NCBI RefSeq assembly: GCF_900112825.1
Contig: NZ_FONE01000006.1
Location: 32,356-96,355, forward strand
Length of the DNA stretch: 64,000 nt
Origin: Nitrosomonas sp. Nm166
GTDB taxonomy: Bacteria > Pseudomonadota > Gammaproteobacteria > Burkholderiales > Nitrosomonadaceae
Direction of reading: 5' to 3'
The notes under the pieces are model-generated. The model had not been told where the DNA came from. It searched no databases and saw nothing but the letters and a program-made list of their open reading frames with translations. Positions 50,426-60,636 of this stretch are shown piece after piece (position 1 is the stretch's first letter; the number at the start of each line of letters is the position of its first letter). The translations under genes and the position numbers were made by a program.

Positions 50426-51601
50426 TTATATCACCTTAATATCAGGTAAAGGAAACCCGTTGAAATTGCTGGCATAAGCAGTAGTGTAAGCACCAGAATT
50501 AGGGATATAAATAAAGTCATCTTCTTGCATGTCATTGGGCAGCATTAAGTCATGCATCAAAACATCCACTGAATCACAGGTGGGGCCAGCAACAGACCAA
50601 GGAATATTAATACCCTTCCGATCAGTGAGGATTTCATAACGTAAACCTTCGGTCATTTCTATGACCCCACCAAACATACCCGCATCCCAATACATCCATC
50701 GCTTTCCATTTCGAGTTGCGGTACCCACTACACGACACACGAAGTAAGCTGAATCAGAGACCAAATAACGGCCAGGTTCTGCTATGATACGGATGTCATC
50801 CGGCAAGTCAGCGATAGCTTCATTGATGACCTCGGCAATTACTTCGATTGAGGGAATTGGTTTGAGATGGCGCACTGGGTAGCCTCCCCCGATGTTAAGT
50901 AATCGAGGATTCAGACCTGCGGCTTGCATATCGGCAAAAACTTTCTTTGCGCGCTCTATGCCGACTCGCCAGTTTTGCGGATTGCGACATTGAGAGCCTA
51001 CATGAAATGTAACGCCGGCCAGATCTGCCTTGATCTTTGCAGCCTCATTAATGACCTCATGAATGTCGCCCAGATGTGTTCCGAATTTACCTGCCAATGG
51101 CCAATCACTGCCAATATTAGGAGTATCGATACGCAGATACATTTTGGCATCTGGCTTGACACTTACAATCTTGTGCAGCTCTTCTACACTGTCAAGCACA
51201 TACCATTCGACCCCTTTGGTTGCGGCATATTTGAGATAGGCCCTCGACTTGATCGGGTTACTATAAAATATCTCAGCAGCGGGCACTCCCAGCGTTAGTA
51301 ATAAGTCAAGCTCGGCGATGGAAGCAATTTCAAAACCAGCTCCTTCTTTAATCAGTGTCTTTAACACGCGGTGATCGGGGTTGGCCTTGACTGCATAATG
51401 CGGATGAATGCTCGGCATTGCAGTTTTGAATCGGCGGGTTTTTTGTCGAATGATATTGCTATCAATTAATAAGAAGGGGTGTTGATAGCCTTGCTTTAGT
51501 ACATTCTGAACATGCTTGAAATCCAGACTGATTTCAGGGTGAGTATCAAATAAAACTTCAGCTTGATCGAATTTTGGAAGTGTAGAAGAAAATGCAGGCA
51601 T
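50426..51601 (-). CDS. Ornithine decarboxylase, fold type III
   Basis: A 391-residue alanine-racemase-fold PLP enzyme. Lys72 in HYAVKANPDHRVLK binds PLP; GFEIASIAELDLLLTLGV, the HVGSQCRNP turn, LNIGGGYPVRHL and IIAEPGRYLVSDSAYF follow. The C-terminal Cys in GPTCDSVDVL is the ODC-type active-site residue, where DAP decarboxylases have GPICESGD-like sequence. I therefore call ODC rather than LysA, though a lysine/ornithine enzyme is possible. It should feed putrescine synthesis. A 21-codon leader ORF with an ideal ribosome site precedes it. Confidence 0.9.
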   Translation of the reverse strand: MPAFSSTLPKFDQAEVLFDTHPEISLDFKHVQNVLKQGYQHPFLLIDSNIIRQKTRRFKTAMPSIHPHYAVKANPDHRVLKTLIKEGAGFEIASIAELDLLLTLGVPAAEIFYSNPIKSRAYLKYAATKGVEWYVLDSVEELHKIVSVKPDAKMYLRIDTPNIGSDWPLAGKFGTHLGDIHEVINEAAKIKADLAGVTFHVGSQCRNPQNWRVGIERAKKVFADMQAAGLNPRLLNIGGGYPVRHLKPIPSIEVIAEVINEAIADLPDDIRIIAEPGRYLVSDSAYFVCRVVGTATRNGKRWMYWDAGMFGGVIEMTEGLRYEILTDRKGINIPWSVAGPTCDSVDVLMHDLMLPNDMQEDDFIYIPNSGAYTTAYASNFNGFPLPDIKVI

Positions 51602-51623
51602 AGAAGTTTTCCTTTAAAAATGG

Positions 51624-51689
51624 CTACGTTTCAGGAATATGAACATTAACGAGATCAGCTGGAGCAAAAAAGTTCTTAATATTTATCAT
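51624..51689 (-). CDS. 21-residue leader ORF before ornithine decarboxylase
   Basis: An AAGGAGG (minus strand, 51701-51695) lies six bases before an ATG that opens MINIKNFFAPADLVNVHIPE, then Thr and TAG. The ODC start follows 22 bp later behind its own AAAGGAAAA. The signal quality is better than that of most genes in the window, so translation is likely. The role is inferred: a leader peptide acting on ODC expression, by analogy with the ornithine-sensing speFL leader before speF in enterobacteria, or simple translational coupling. There is no sequence similarity to SpeFL that I can recognise. Confidence 0.65.
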   Translation of the reverse strand: MINIKNFFAPADLVNVHIPET

Positions 51690-51729
51690 GATGACCTCCT
51701 TATCAGTGAGTTTTTTTAAAGTTGCACGC

Positions 51730-51757
51730 ATTATAGTCTGCATTTCGGGTAAATCAA
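51730..51757 (-). promoter_or_regulatory. Sigma-70-like promoter of the leader-ODC transcript
   Basis: On the minus strand TTGATT (51757-51752), a 16-nt spacer and a perfect TATAAT (51735-51730) lie ~40 bp before the leader ORF start. It would give a short 5' UTR ahead of the leader. Confidence 0.6.
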
Positions 51758-51959
51758 GTATTTTTTTACGTAAAAAAATTGCTTTTTATGTAATTAAAAT
51801 ATTTAAATAAAAACAATAAGTTGTATGAATTATACATATGCTGAATTTGACGTTCTTTTTTAAAAAAAGTTTATATCACTGCGGTATTTTTTATTATGAG
51901 CAGTATGGGTACATCAGCATAAATTGTTGATCTGTATTACCGCATTTTCATGCGAATCT

Positions 51960-53219
51960 TTAGTTCCATTGAAGTCTTAAATAGCCATCTGTTTTTTCAT
52001 TAAACCGGAAGCGGAACAGATTTTCTCCGCGGTGAATCGCTTGCTGCGGTGGGAAGAGTTTGAATGGTCCGGCAGCAGAATGTGATTCTTCAATTCTCAA
52101 TTTTCCTGCACGAGGGGAAAAAATTTTTAATTCAAACTGTCCCGGACTAATTTCCCGTAATGATGGAGCAAATGGTTTGGCCAATGGTTCGCCAATGAAT
52201 ACGCCTTGGCCTGGCCAGGCTACGCTTTTCCAGTAAGCTTCCATGGCACTGGCGCCTAATGCGTAGTGAAACATGGCGATTAGAGGGGAAGGAAATTTTT
52301 GCGGATAACTGCAGGGTTCAACAACTGTACCATAACTGGCTGTTGCACCGGCTTCCAGCCAGCGCAAGCTGCTCATTTGCTTGGAATCGGTCAACATACC
52401 GCCGGTAGATGTTAAATGATCTGCCAGCGCACCCGGCAGAAAACCTAGTGTCTGCAGCAGAGGCACTTCGGTCAATCCGGTAAAATAAAAAAGAATATCC
52501 TGGCGGTCAGTAAGCACATCGGTTTCGAATACTTGTATAGAAAAAACACCGACCAGATCATGTGCAGTTTTTTCAAAGCTCATTGCACGGCTGTTTCGGG
52601 CTTTATCTGAAGTGCTCAATAAATAAGCTTGTCCCTTTGGAAAGCTATGATCTGAAGCAATACCCCGGTCAATCAGCGCTTTAACCTGCTCAAAAGAAGT
52701 TCCAGCCAGCATCATCGCGGGCCGTATCTTGTAATCATTGGCCGGATAGAGGCTTTGCGCATTGAAATAGGGATTGAGCGCTGTCGGCTCGCATTTCTGT
52801 GCACAGTATTTCCTGTCGAAACCAAATGCCAATGCGGAAGTCAGCGACATGCAACCCACGCGGTAGGGAGTGGTCCAGGCAACCGCGTAGGCTTGTACAT
52901 GATCGGGAGTAAGCTGATCAATCGTGGCTTTCAGTTGTTTAAATTCTTTGGGTGTCATGACACTGCGTTCAGATGCAAAACGCAGATGAATCATATTAGT
53001 TTCAGGAATATGCCGTGCCTGCTGATAGTAATGGGCAATTTGCCGGGATAGTGGATCATCGTCATTGACAATGACAGCAATATCTTCCGGCGTCAGTCCA
53101 GTACGTGGCAAAAAAATGCGCTTTTGCGCTTGCACCGGGAAAGCTGCAAAAAATAAAATCATCATCAAAATGGCAGAAATCTGCTCGATTAGCTTCCAAT
53201 TTTTTTCTGCCAGCAGCAT
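51960..53219 (-). CDS. Secreted TIGR03790-family protein
   Basis: A 419-residue protein with a Sec signal (hydrophobic ~14-30, MMILFFAAFPVQAQ) and a mature region with GLTPEDIAVIVNDDDPLSRQ, AYAVAWTTPYRVGCMSLTSA and a Cys pair in KYCAQKC. LTSTGGMLTDSKQMSSLRWL and EPCSYPQKFPSPLIAMFHYA also match the TIGR03790 family as I know it. The family is uncharacterised and sporadic in proteobacteria. The last ~80 residues look like a beta-rich domain. Function unknown. Confidence 0.8.
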   Translation of the reverse strand: MLLAEKNWKLIEQISAILMMILFFAAFPVQAQKRIFLPRTGLTPEDIAVIVNDDDPLSRQIAHYYQQARHIPETNMIHLRFASERSVMTPKEFKQLKATIDQLTPDHVQAYAVAWTTPYRVGCMSLTSALAFGFDRKYCAQKCEPTALNPYFNAQSLYPANDYKIRPAMMLAGTSFEQVKALIDRGIASDHSFPKGQAYLLSTSDKARNSRAMSFEKTAHDLVGVFSIQVFETDVLTDRQDILFYFTGLTEVPLLQTLGFLPGALADHLTSTGGMLTDSKQMSSLRWLEAGATASYGTVVEPCSYPQKFPSPLIAMFHYALGASAMEAYWKSVAWPGQGVFIGEPLAKPFAPSLREISPGQFELKIFSPRAGKLRIEESHSAAGPFKLFPPQQAIHRGENLFRFRFNEKTDGYLRLQWN

Positions 53220-53248
53220 AAGGTGATTTGCATGATAAACTTAATGCT

Positions 53249-53815
53249 TTAAATTTTCGGTAATGTCACACCATGTTGTCCCTGATATTTACCACCTCGG
53301 TCCTTATAAGAAGTTTCACAGACTTCGTCTGATTCAAAAAAAATGACTTGGGCAACCCCTTCATTGGCGTAAATTTTGGCAGGCAGCGGAGTGGTATTGG
53401 AAAATTCCAGCGTGACATAACCTTCCCATTCCGGTTCAAATGGAGTGACATTTACGATGATGCCGCAGCGGGCATACGTTGACTTGCCTAAGCAGATAGT
53501 CAAAATGTTGCGTGGGATGCGAAAATATTCGACCGTGCGTGCCAATGCAAAGGAATTCGGTGGGATGATGCAAATATCACTTTTAACGTCAATAAATGAA
53601 TTGGAGTCGAAATTCTTCGGATCCACGATAGTGGAATTGATATTGGTGAATAATTTAAATTCATCCGAGCAGCGGATATCGTAGCCATAACTTGAAGTGC
53701 CGTACGAAACAATACGCTGGTCGTCTTTCTGACGTATCTGATCCGGCTCAAACGGTTCGATCATGCCGTGTTCGAGTGCCATCTGGCGTATCCACTTATC
53801 TGATTTAATCGTCAT
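53249..53815 (-). CDS. dcd: dCTP deaminase
   Basis: A 188-residue protein with [40 protein letters not shown] (catalytic Glu) and [20 protein letters not shown]. It deaminates dCTP to dUTP, the precursor of the dUMP used by thyA nearby. It follows mrp by 13 bp. Confidence 0.97.
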   Translation of the reverse strand: MTIKSDKWIRQMALEHGMIEPFEPDQIRQKDDQRIVSYGTSSYGYDIRCSDEFKLFTNINSTIVDPKNFDSNSFIDVKSDICIIPPNSFALARTVEYFRIPRNILTICLGKSTYARCGIIVNVTPFEPEWEGYVTLEFSNTTPLPAKIYANEGVAQVIFFESDEVCETSYKDRGGKYQGQHGVTLPKI

Positions 53816-53828
53816 CCTTTAGTCTTTC

Positions 53829-54920
53829 CTAGTCATTTTCCATTACGATCTTGGCGAATAATTCCGAGTGGTCTTCAGCAGATTCAGCGACTTTGACGGC
53901 GATGCGCCGCGCGATTAATCGGTATATTTCGGCTAATCTTCCTTCGGGTTCAGCGGCTACACTGGGTTTGCCCATGTCTGTATGTTCACGGATTTTGATA
54001 TCGAGTGGTAATGCGCCGAGAAACTCTACATTGTAATCCTTGCACATCTTTTCACCGCCACCGGTTCCGAATATGGGTTCCGTATGCCCGCATTGAGAAC
54101 AGGTGTGCATACTCATGTTTTCAACAATTCCTAAAATCGGAATGCCTACCTTTTCAAACATTTTTAATCCCTTACGTGCATCGAGCAGGGCAATATCCTG
54201 GGGTGTGGTAACAATGACTGCGCCAGTTACCGGTATTTTCTGAGCAAGTGTTAATTGAATATCACCGGTACCGGGCGGTAAATCAACGATCAGATAATCC
54301 AGATCCTTCCAGTTGGTATCGTTTAACAATTGCTGTAGGGCTTGCGTTACCATCGGGCCGCGCCAGACCATCGGGGTTTCGACGTCAATCAATAATCCGA
54401 TGGACATGGCTTGAAGCCCGTGGGCTCGAACTGGTTCCATGCTTTTACCATCGAGCGATTCAGGATGACTTGTGATTCCCAGCATCTGAGGTTGTGATGG
54501 ACCATAGATATCCGCATCTAAGATACCTACAGATGCGCCTTCCGCGGCCAATGCCAAAGCCAGATTAACCGCTGTGGCCGATTTTCCGACGCCGCCTTTG
54601 CCGGAAGCTACGGCAATGATGTTTTTGACGCCGGGGATAAGCTTGACGCCACGTTGTACAGCATGAGGAATAATTTTGCTGCTGACCGTGACTTGAGTAT
54701 TGCCGATTCCCGCTATGGACTTCAATGCATCACTGATCTGTTTCTGAACGTTATCTTTAACACTGTTGGCTGGATAGCCCAGTTCTATCTCAACGGCTAC
54801 ATTGTTTTGATCGATCTGAATATTGCGCACTGCTTGCGTGGTCACATAATCTTTACCTGTTGTGGGATCAGTGACTTGTTTGAGTACAGATTGTATTTGT
54901 TGTTCAGAAATAGTCATCAC
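53829..54920 (-). CDS. apbC: Mrp/ApbC iron-sulfur carrier ATPase
   Basis: A 363-residue protein. An N-terminal MIP18-like domain (~5-80) is followed by the deviant Walker A VASGKGGVGKSATAVNLALA, LDADIYGPSQPQMLG, YLIVDLPPGTGDIQLTLAQ and the cluster-binding CSQCGH (CxxC). It transfers Fe-S clusters or helps NADH-dehydrogenase assembly. It is divergent from metG across 119 bp. Confidence 0.95.
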   Translation of the reverse strand: MMTISEQQIQSVLKQVTDPTTGKDYVTTQAVRNIQIDQNNVAVEIELGYPANSVKDNVQKQISDALKSIAGIGNTQVTVSSKIIPHAVQRGVKLIPGVKNIIAVASGKGGVGKSATAVNLALALAAEGASVGILDADIYGPSQPQMLGITSHPESLDGKSMEPVRAHGLQAMSIGLLIDVETPMVWRGPMVTQALQQLLNDTNWKDLDYLIVDLPPGTGDIQLTLAQKIPVTGAVIVTTPQDIALLDARKGLKMFEKVGIPILGIVENMSMHTCSQCGHTEPIFGTGGGEKMCKDYNVEFLGALPLDIKIREHTDMGKPSVAAEPEGRLAEIYRLIARRIAVKVAESAEDHSELFAKIVMEND

Positions 54921-55039
54921 GACTCCTTTTACTACCGGTTAGAGGTTAACAATTGAATAAAGGGATGGTAACAAATATCGGGAATGCGTACACAGTTTGT
55001 TACAATTGGCATTTACTTAATCTGACTTGCCGATAGTTA

Positions 55040-57148
55040 ATGAACAAGCGAAAAATTCTGGTTACTTCTGCGCTTCCTTATGCCAATGGCAGTATCCATT
55101 TAGGTCATTTGGTGGAATATATTCAAACGGATATCTGGGTACGATTTCAGAAAATGTGTGGGCATACGACTTATTATGTATGCGCGGATGATACGCACGG
55201 CACACCGATCATGCTACGCGCAGAAAAAGAAGGCATTACACCAGAAACATTGATCGCACGAGTCCACGATGAGCATCTGGAGGATTTTACTGGCTTTCAT
55301 ATCCAGTTTGATAACTATTACAGCACCCATTCGCCGGAAACGCGGCATTTCTCAGAAGACATCTATAGCAAACTCAAGGCCGCCGGTTTGATTGCAGTGC
55401 GAGGTATCGAACAGCTTTATGATCCGGTCAAGAACATGTTTCTGCCTGACCGGTTTGTCAAAGGTGAATGTCCAAAATGTGGTGCCAAAGATCAGTATGG
55501 CGACTCCTGTGAAGCCTGCGGAGCGGCTTATGCGCCGACCGAATTAAAAAATCCTTATTCATCCGTATCCGGCGCCAAACCGGTCAAGAAATCATCAGAA
55601 CACTATTTTTTCAGCTTATCCGATACGCGCTGTGCTGATTTTCTGCGCCGCTGGACCCGGGAGGACGAGCATTTGCAGCCTGAAGCTGCGAATAAAATGC
55701 GCGAATGGCTCGGTGAAACTGGGGAGAACAAACTTTCAGATTGGGATATTTCACGTGATGCGCCTTATTTTGGTTTTGAAATACCTGGTGCTCCCGGGAA
55801 GTATTTTTATGTCTGGCTGGATGCACCAATTGGTTACATGGGCAGTTTCAAAAATCTTTGCGTGCGTGAGCACATCGACTTTGACACTTTCTGGCAACCG
55901 CAATCGGATGCCGAGCTGTATCATTTTATCGGTAAAGATATTTTGTATTTTCACGCTTTATTCTGGCCGGCAATGCTGAAAAATGCGGGCTACCGTACTC
56001 CCACCAAAATTTTTGCCCACGGCTTTCTTACGGTGAATGGTGAAAAAATGAGCAAATCCCGCGGCACGTTCATTACGGCAGAAAGCTATCTGAAGCAAGG
56101 CTTGAATCCGGAATGGCTGCGTTATTATTATGCGGCCAAGCTCAATAGCACATTAGAAGATATCGATCTGAATCTGGAGGATTTTGTCGCGCGTGTCAAT
56201 TCAGATCTGGTGGGTAAATTTATTAATATTGCCAGCCGCTGTGCAGGTTTTATTAGTAAACGATTTGACGGCAGGCTCGCGGACGGCGAACAGTATCGAC
56301 AATTGCAAACGGTAGTGAACGAACGTTTTGCCGGTTGGCGACCTGATCAAATTGAAAAAGCGTTCGAGGAAAGGGAATTTGCAGCCGCGGTGCGGCATAT
56401 CATGAAGCTTACTGATGAAGCAAATGAGACGATTCAGGAACTGGCGCCGTGGGAGGTTGCCAAGGACTCGGACCGCAGTGAAGAGCTGCAGAAAATCTGC
56501 AGTTTGGGCATACAGCTGTTTTACCTGCTTTCGCGCTACCTGAAACCTATTCTGCCGAAAACAGTGCAGCAAATTGAACGTTTTCTCAATTGCGAACCGT
56601 TAACCTGGCCTGAACTGAAAGAAGAACAGCCGGTATCGGACTTATTATTACCCGCAGGTCATGCCATCAACGTTTATCACCACTTGATGACACGCATTGA
56701 TGCCAAGCAGATTGAGGCGTTGACCGTTGCCAATACGCAAAGCTTAACACCTGCAGGCCAAACCAGCTCCCCTGCGCGACACGCGGAGAAACAACAACAT
56801 GCCGTTACACCGATTGCCGATGCGATTTCAATTGATGATTTCAGCAAGATTGATTTGCGTGTTGCAAAAATTATCAATGCCGAGCATGTGCAGGGTGCAG
56901 AAAAATTATTGAAGTTGACGCTGGATATTGGTAGTGAGCAACGCACTGTCTTTGCGGGTATCAAGTTGGCCTATGATCCTGAGCAATTAAAAGGACGCCA
57001 TACTGTCATGGTTGCAAATCTTGCGCCACGGCAAATGAAATTTGGCTTGTCAGAAGGCATGGTATTGGCAGCCGGGGGCGGCAATCCAGGCGAATTGTTC
57101 ATCCTTTCTCCCGATACCGGCGCACAGCCGGGAATGCGGGTTAAATAA
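55040..57148 (+). CDS. metG: Methionyl-tRNA synthetase
   Basis: A 702-residue MetG1-type enzyme. The HIGH variant is [14 protein letters not shown], zinc cysteines are in [23 protein letters not shown] is [15 protein letters not shown], the anticodon-binding helices follow, and a C-terminal EMAP/tRNA-binding domain starts near residue 595 ([20 protein letters not shown]). Full length. Confidence 0.98.
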   Translation: MNKRKILVTSALPYANGSIHLGHLVEYIQTDIWVRFQKMCGHTTYYVCADDTHGTPIMLRAEKEGITPETLIARVHDEHLEDFTGFHIQFDNYYSTHSPETRHFSEDIYSKLKAAGLIAVRGIEQLYDPVKNMFLPDRFVKGECPKCGAKDQYGDSCEACGAAYAPTELKNPYSSVSGAKPVKKSSEHYFFSLSDTRCADFLRRWTREDEHLQPEAANKMREWLGETGENKLSDWDISRDAPYFGFEIPGAPGKYFYVWLDAPIGYMGSFKNLCVREHIDFDTFWQPQSDAELYHFIGKDILYFHALFWPAMLKNAGYRTPTKIFAHGFLTVNGEKMSKSRGTFITAESYLKQGLNPEWLRYYYAAKLNSTLEDIDLNLEDFVARVNSDLVGKFINIASRCAGFISKRFDGRLADGEQYRQLQTVVNERFAGWRPDQIEKAFEEREFAAAVRHIMKLTDEANETIQELAPWEVAKDSDRSEELQKICSLGIQLFYLLSRYLKPILPKTVQQIERFLNCEPLTWPELKEEQPVSDLLLPAGHAINVYHHLMTRIDAKQIEALTVANTQSLTPAGQTSSPARHAEKQQHAVTPIADAISIDDFSKIDLRVAKIINAEHVQGAEKLLKLTLDIGSEQRTVFAGIKLAYDPEQLKGRHTVMVANLAPRQMKFGLSEGMVLAAGGGNPGELFILSPDTGAQPGMRVK

Positions 57149-57160
57149 GCTTATCCTTGC

Positions 57161-57538
57161 ATGGAACTGGAGCTTGCAGAACATATCAAGCAACTGGAGC
57201 TTAAATTGCTACAGACTGATCTGACGGCGAACCCTACCTTGATGGATGATCTGATAGCCGGTGATTTTGAGGAGATCAGCAGCAACGGTCGCGTGAATTC
57301 AAGAAACGATGTGGTTAATTGGTTGCTGCAGAAGAATAATAATATTCAATGGGTGCTGACAAATTTCAGAATTAAGGTGTTAACCGATGATGTAGTGCTG
57401 GTTATTTATATTGCAAAAATACTCAACGGCCCGAACAGCGCAAGTAAAGGGTCAATCAGATCTTCCATTTGGAAATGTCGGGACCAAAACTGGAAAATAA
57501 TATTTCATCAAGCATCTCAAATAGACGAGATACTATAA
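57161..57538 (+). CDS. NTF2-like (DUF4440-type) small protein
   Basis: A 125-residue cone-shaped NTF2-like fold predicted from the pattern: helix MELELAEHIKQLELKLLQTD, LMDDLIAGDFEEISSNGRVN, then beta strands (VLTNFRIKVLTDDVVLVIYI, WKIIFHQASQI). No catalytic set is certain. It lies between metG (12 bp) and the PLP-homeostasis gene (12 bp), probably in one transcript. Function unknown. Confidence 0.78.
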   Translation: MELELAEHIKQLELKLLQTDLTANPTLMDDLIAGDFEEISSNGRVNSRNDVVNWLLQKNNNIQWVLTNFRIKVLTDDVVLVIYIAKILNGPNSASKGSIRSSIWKCRDQNWKIIFHQASQIDEIL

Positions 57539-57550
57539 AGGCATAAAACC

Positions 57551-58318
57551 ATGGATCAGGAGAAGGCGTTGGTACTCAACGAAGAGCAGCAATTCAACGA
57601 AATTAAAACCAATCTTGCAACAGTCAAGCAGCGCATTGCCGATACCTGCCGAAGAATTGGACGCGATCCCGCCAGTGTGCGGTTATTGCCTGTTACCAAA
57701 ACAGTGTCTGCGGAAAGATTGCGCATTGCCTACGCAGCAGGTTGTCATGAAATGGGAGAAAACAAGATTCAGGAAGCACGGGAGAAATCCGAGGTTCTGC
57801 GTGATTTGAATATCCAATGGTCGATCATTGGCCATCTGCAAACCAACAAGGCTAAATATCTGGCGCGTTTTGCCAATGAATTCCAGGCATTGGACAGCCT
57901 GAAAGTTGCTGAAGAACTCGACAAACGTTTACAAAATGAAGGGCGTGCGATAGACGTTTACGTCCAGGTGAACAGTTCCGGAGAAGCCAGCAAATTTGGT
58001 TTGGCACCGGAAGATGTGTGTGCTTTTGTCATGCAACTGCCTAATTACTCATCTTTGCGAATCAAGGGGCTCATGACGCTGGCAATTTTTTCGCCTGATC
58101 ATGATCGGGTGCGTCAATGCTTTATCAAAATGCGTGAGATCCAGGCCATGCTGCGTCAGGAAGCGCCACCTAGCCTGTCGTTCGATGAGCTCTCGATGGG
58201 TATGTCAGGAGATTATGAGCTGGCGATCGAAGAAGGCGCGACGGTCGTTCGTGTCGGACAAGCCATTTTTGGCAAACGTCCGTTACCGGATAGTCATTAT
58301 TGGCCGGGGCTTGGGTAA
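57551..58318 (+). CDS. YggS/PLPHP pyridoxal-phosphate homeostasis protein
   Basis: A 255-residue single-domain PLP barrel. Lys50 in VRLLPVTKTVSAERLR binds PLP; EMGENKIQEAREK, WSIIGHLQTNKAKYLARFA, VNSSGEASKFGLAPEDV and LSMGMSGDYELAIEEGATVV are family signatures. It buffers PLP and amino-acid balance. The N-terminus is ~20 residues longer than in typical members. Confidence 0.95.
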   Translation: MDQEKALVLNEEQQFNEIKTNLATVKQRIADTCRRIGRDPASVRLLPVTKTVSAERLRIAYAAGCHEMGENKIQEAREKSEVLRDLNIQWSIIGHLQTNKAKYLARFANEFQALDSLKVAEELDKRLQNEGRAIDVYVQVNSSGEASKFGLAPEDVCAFVMQLPNYSSLRIKGLMTLAIFSPDHDRVRQCFIKMREIQAMLRQEAPPSLSFDELSMGMSGDYELAIEEGATVVRVGQAIFGKRPLPDSHYWPGLG

Positions 58319-58430
58319 GTACCAAGAGCTTGAGTTGTTTGAACAGTTGTTATTTAAGCTGTTTTTTGAAGTATGAGATGTTTATTAAAGTGTTCACACC
58401 TTTCATGATCTAAATCATTGGAGATAACAA

Positions 58431-59285
58431 ATGAAACGACCATTAAAACAATTGATTCTGACAGTATGTGCATGGCTCTTGCTCGTCAATGTCCATTTTG
58501 CAACCGCCGATATGGCTAGTGACACAGAAAAACTCTTAAATTGAGCAGAAAATACTTACCCGCAATATTTTCCGAGCCACCAGATTACGCAAAGCATCGA
58601 TCCCTGGTTATATCGGTTTTATTCGGAAACCGGAATTTACGCCGGCGTAAATAAAAATGATAGTGGTGTTTATGTGTTAGGAGGACCTTGGGGAGATACT
58701 CCAACCCGGATTGCGGCATTATCTGAATTGATCGCTCAAATTCCAGACAACAGCATCCCAGCTTGTAATACAGTAAATGTGCCGGCAGGTTTGGTTTATA
58801 CACAGAGCGGCAATGTTGTGAATGTGACTACCAACGGCCAATGTATTCCACTACCCACAACTAATAATCTATGTGAAGCACCTCGGCAATCTTCAGCAAC
58901 AGGAATTTCTGTATTGACGACTACGAATGTCATTTCCTCTTCGATAGGAGGAATTACTATCGATATTCCCGGCATTCCCAATCCATTCCAGTCTTTTGCG
59001 AATAACTTTTCAAACAGCAAGCACTGTACGGTGAATGCACCTGCAGAAACGTCCAGTTTGATCATAAACTCAGATGTTTGTTACGACATCACAACGGTAT
59101 TCGGTGATCAGTATCAAGACATCCCGGGAGTTACTATCACTCCTCCAATTACCATGGCGCTTAAAGATACAGTTACCAGTCAACAGGTGCCAGATTGCTT
59201 TGTCACGGATGCGGCAACTATCTATGATGCGTTTACCAACGAAGTATGGGTTAACCAGAATGGCAGCTTTGTAAAGCAACAGTAG
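58431..59285 (+). pseudogene. Secreted-protein gene interrupted by one in-frame TGA
   Basis: The ATG at 58431 opens a signal peptide, MKRPLKQLILTVCAWLLLVN to about ATA, then DMASDTEKLLN, and a TGA at 58542-58544. The same frame continues without interruption to 59285 as AENTYPQYFPSHQITQSIDP, FYSETGIYAGV, VYVLGGPWGD and so on to a TAG. Related secreted proteins, from memory, read LxNWAExxYPxxFP, so the TGA replaces a Trp by a single G-to-A change. The downstream part alone (a GTG at 58674) lacks a signal peptide. Function of the family is unknown. The frame-preserved state suggests a recent mutation. Confidence 0.78.
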
Positions 59286-59325
59286 CGGACTAAGGTTACA
59301 GGAATTTCAGTTAATCCTTCAGTAT

Positions 59326-59357
59326 GAAAGGCGATCAATCGATCGCCTTTCTTATTT
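59326..59357. terminator. Bidirectional terminator between the pseudogene and ubiE
   Basis: GAAAGGCGATC (59326-59336) pairs with GATCGCCTTTC (59341-59351) around AATC, followed on the plus strand by TTATTTT. It serves convergent transcripts from both sides. Confidence 0.85.
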
Positions 59358-59364
59358 TGGAGCG

Positions 59365-60099
59365 CTAAAATTTGTATCCTCGATGCAGCGCTACAATTCC
59401 GGCTGTCAAATTGAAGTATTCCACACGCTCAAAACCAACTTCTTCCATCATTTTTTTTAATTCTTGCTGGGAAGGGTGCATACGGATCGATTCGGCCAGA
59501 TAGCGGTAGCTTTCTGCATCGTTGGCAATAACTTTTCCCATGACGGGGAGTAGTTTGAATGAGTAAGTATCGTAAGCGGGTTGCAGAGGTTTCCAGATTT
59601 TGGAAAATTCCAGTACGATGACGGTTCCCCCCGGTTTGATGACGCGCAGCATTTCCTTCAACGCGATATCCTTGTGGGTCATGTTCCTGAGGCCAAATGC
59701 TACGCTGACACAATTAAAATAATTATCTGGAAAAGGTAATTTTTCGGCGTCGCACTGTGCGACTGGCGTAGGGGCACCTTCATCAATCAGACGGTCGCGG
59801 CCGATAGAGAGCATGGAATTATTGATATCAGTCAGCCAGACTTCACCGGATTTGCCTACTTTTTGTAAAAACAGTGCACTTAAATCGCCAGTGCCGCCTG
59901 CAATATCCAATACCTTGTCGCCCTTTTTGATACCGCTGATTTCGATGGCGAAGCGTTTCCATAAACGATGCAGGCCTACCGACATCAGATCATTCATCAG
60001 ATTGTAGCGTTCTGCTACCGAATGAAAGACGTCCGCAACTTTACCGGCTTTTTCATCTTCAGAGACAGTGTAAAAGCCAAAATGGGTGGTTTTAGTCAT
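59365..60099 (-). CDS. ubiE: Ubiquinone/menaquinone biosynthesis C-methyltransferase
   Basis: A 244-residue SAM methyltransferase: [80 protein letters not shown] and a C-terminal [16 protein letters not shown]. It methylates the quinone ring. It lies 38 bp after the DUF971 gene. Confidence 0.97.
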   Translation of the reverse strand: MTKTTHFGFYTVSEDEKAGKVADVFHSVAERYNLMNDLMSVGLHRLWKRFAIEISGIKKGDKVLDIAGGTGDLSALFLQKVGKSGEVWLTDINNSMLSIGRDRLIDEGAPTPVAQCDAEKLPFPDNYFNCVSVAFGLRNMTHKDIALKEMLRVIKPGGTVIVLEFSKIWKPLQPAYDTYSFKLLPVMGKVIANDAESYRYLAESIRMHPSQQELKKMMEEVGFERVEYFNLTAGIVALHRGYKF

Positions 60100-60137
60100 A
60101 ATAGGTCGTTGAGTTTGAGATGAGGGTTGATGACAGC

Positions 60138-60548
60138 TTATTTACAGGAGTGATGCATCGTCCGATGGTTTGTTTCAGGTTCGCGGCTGGCGCCAGCTTC
60201 CTCCATCCGCTGCAGATACCGTTGCCACATGTTATCCTGATTGAGACCGTAATCATAGAGCAAGTCCCATGAATAAAGCCCGGTGTTATGACCGTCAGTG
60301 AAACTGAGTTGTATGGCATAATTGCCAACAGGCTCAATTTTCCGGATATTGACCATTTTCTTACCGGTTTGCAATACTTCCTGTCCCGGCCCATGACCAC
60401 TGACTTCGGCGGAAGGCGAATAAACGCGCAAAAATTCACATGGAAATTGAAAAGTCTGTCCATCAGAAAAAGTAATATCCAAAATTCTGGATTTTTGGTG
60501 TAGCTTGATTTCTTTAGGGTGAGGGGTATCTTTGGTTAAGCCGGCCAT
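60138..60548 (-). CDS. DUF971 protein (gamma-butyrobetaine hydroxylase N-domain-like)
   Basis: A 136-residue protein with [35 protein letters not shown] and [20 protein letters not shown], then [11 protein letters not shown], the DUF971 signature. Such proteins commonly sit next to ubiE in betaproteobacteria. The domain is a small zinc/iron-binding module in eukaryotic dioxygenases; the role of the stand-alone form is not established. Confidence 0.88.
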   Translation of the reverse strand: MAGLTKDTPHPKEIKLHQKSRILDITFSDGQTFQFPCEFLRVYSPSAEVSGHGPGQEVLQTGKKMVNIRKIEPVGNYAIQLSFTDGHNTGLYSWDLLYDYGLNQDNMWQRYLQRMEEAGASREPETNHRTMHHSCK

Positions 60549-60636
60549 ATGATGTTATTCAGAGAATTGGTTAAGTAATCAATAGACCAATTGTAGCAAA
60601 CAGTACAGAAAAAAGGATTGATACAGGAATTCACTC

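Noticed and set aside
58542..58544. TGA as a selenocysteine codon
   Set aside because: The family position is Trp, not Cys, and there is no SECIS-like hairpin directly downstream.
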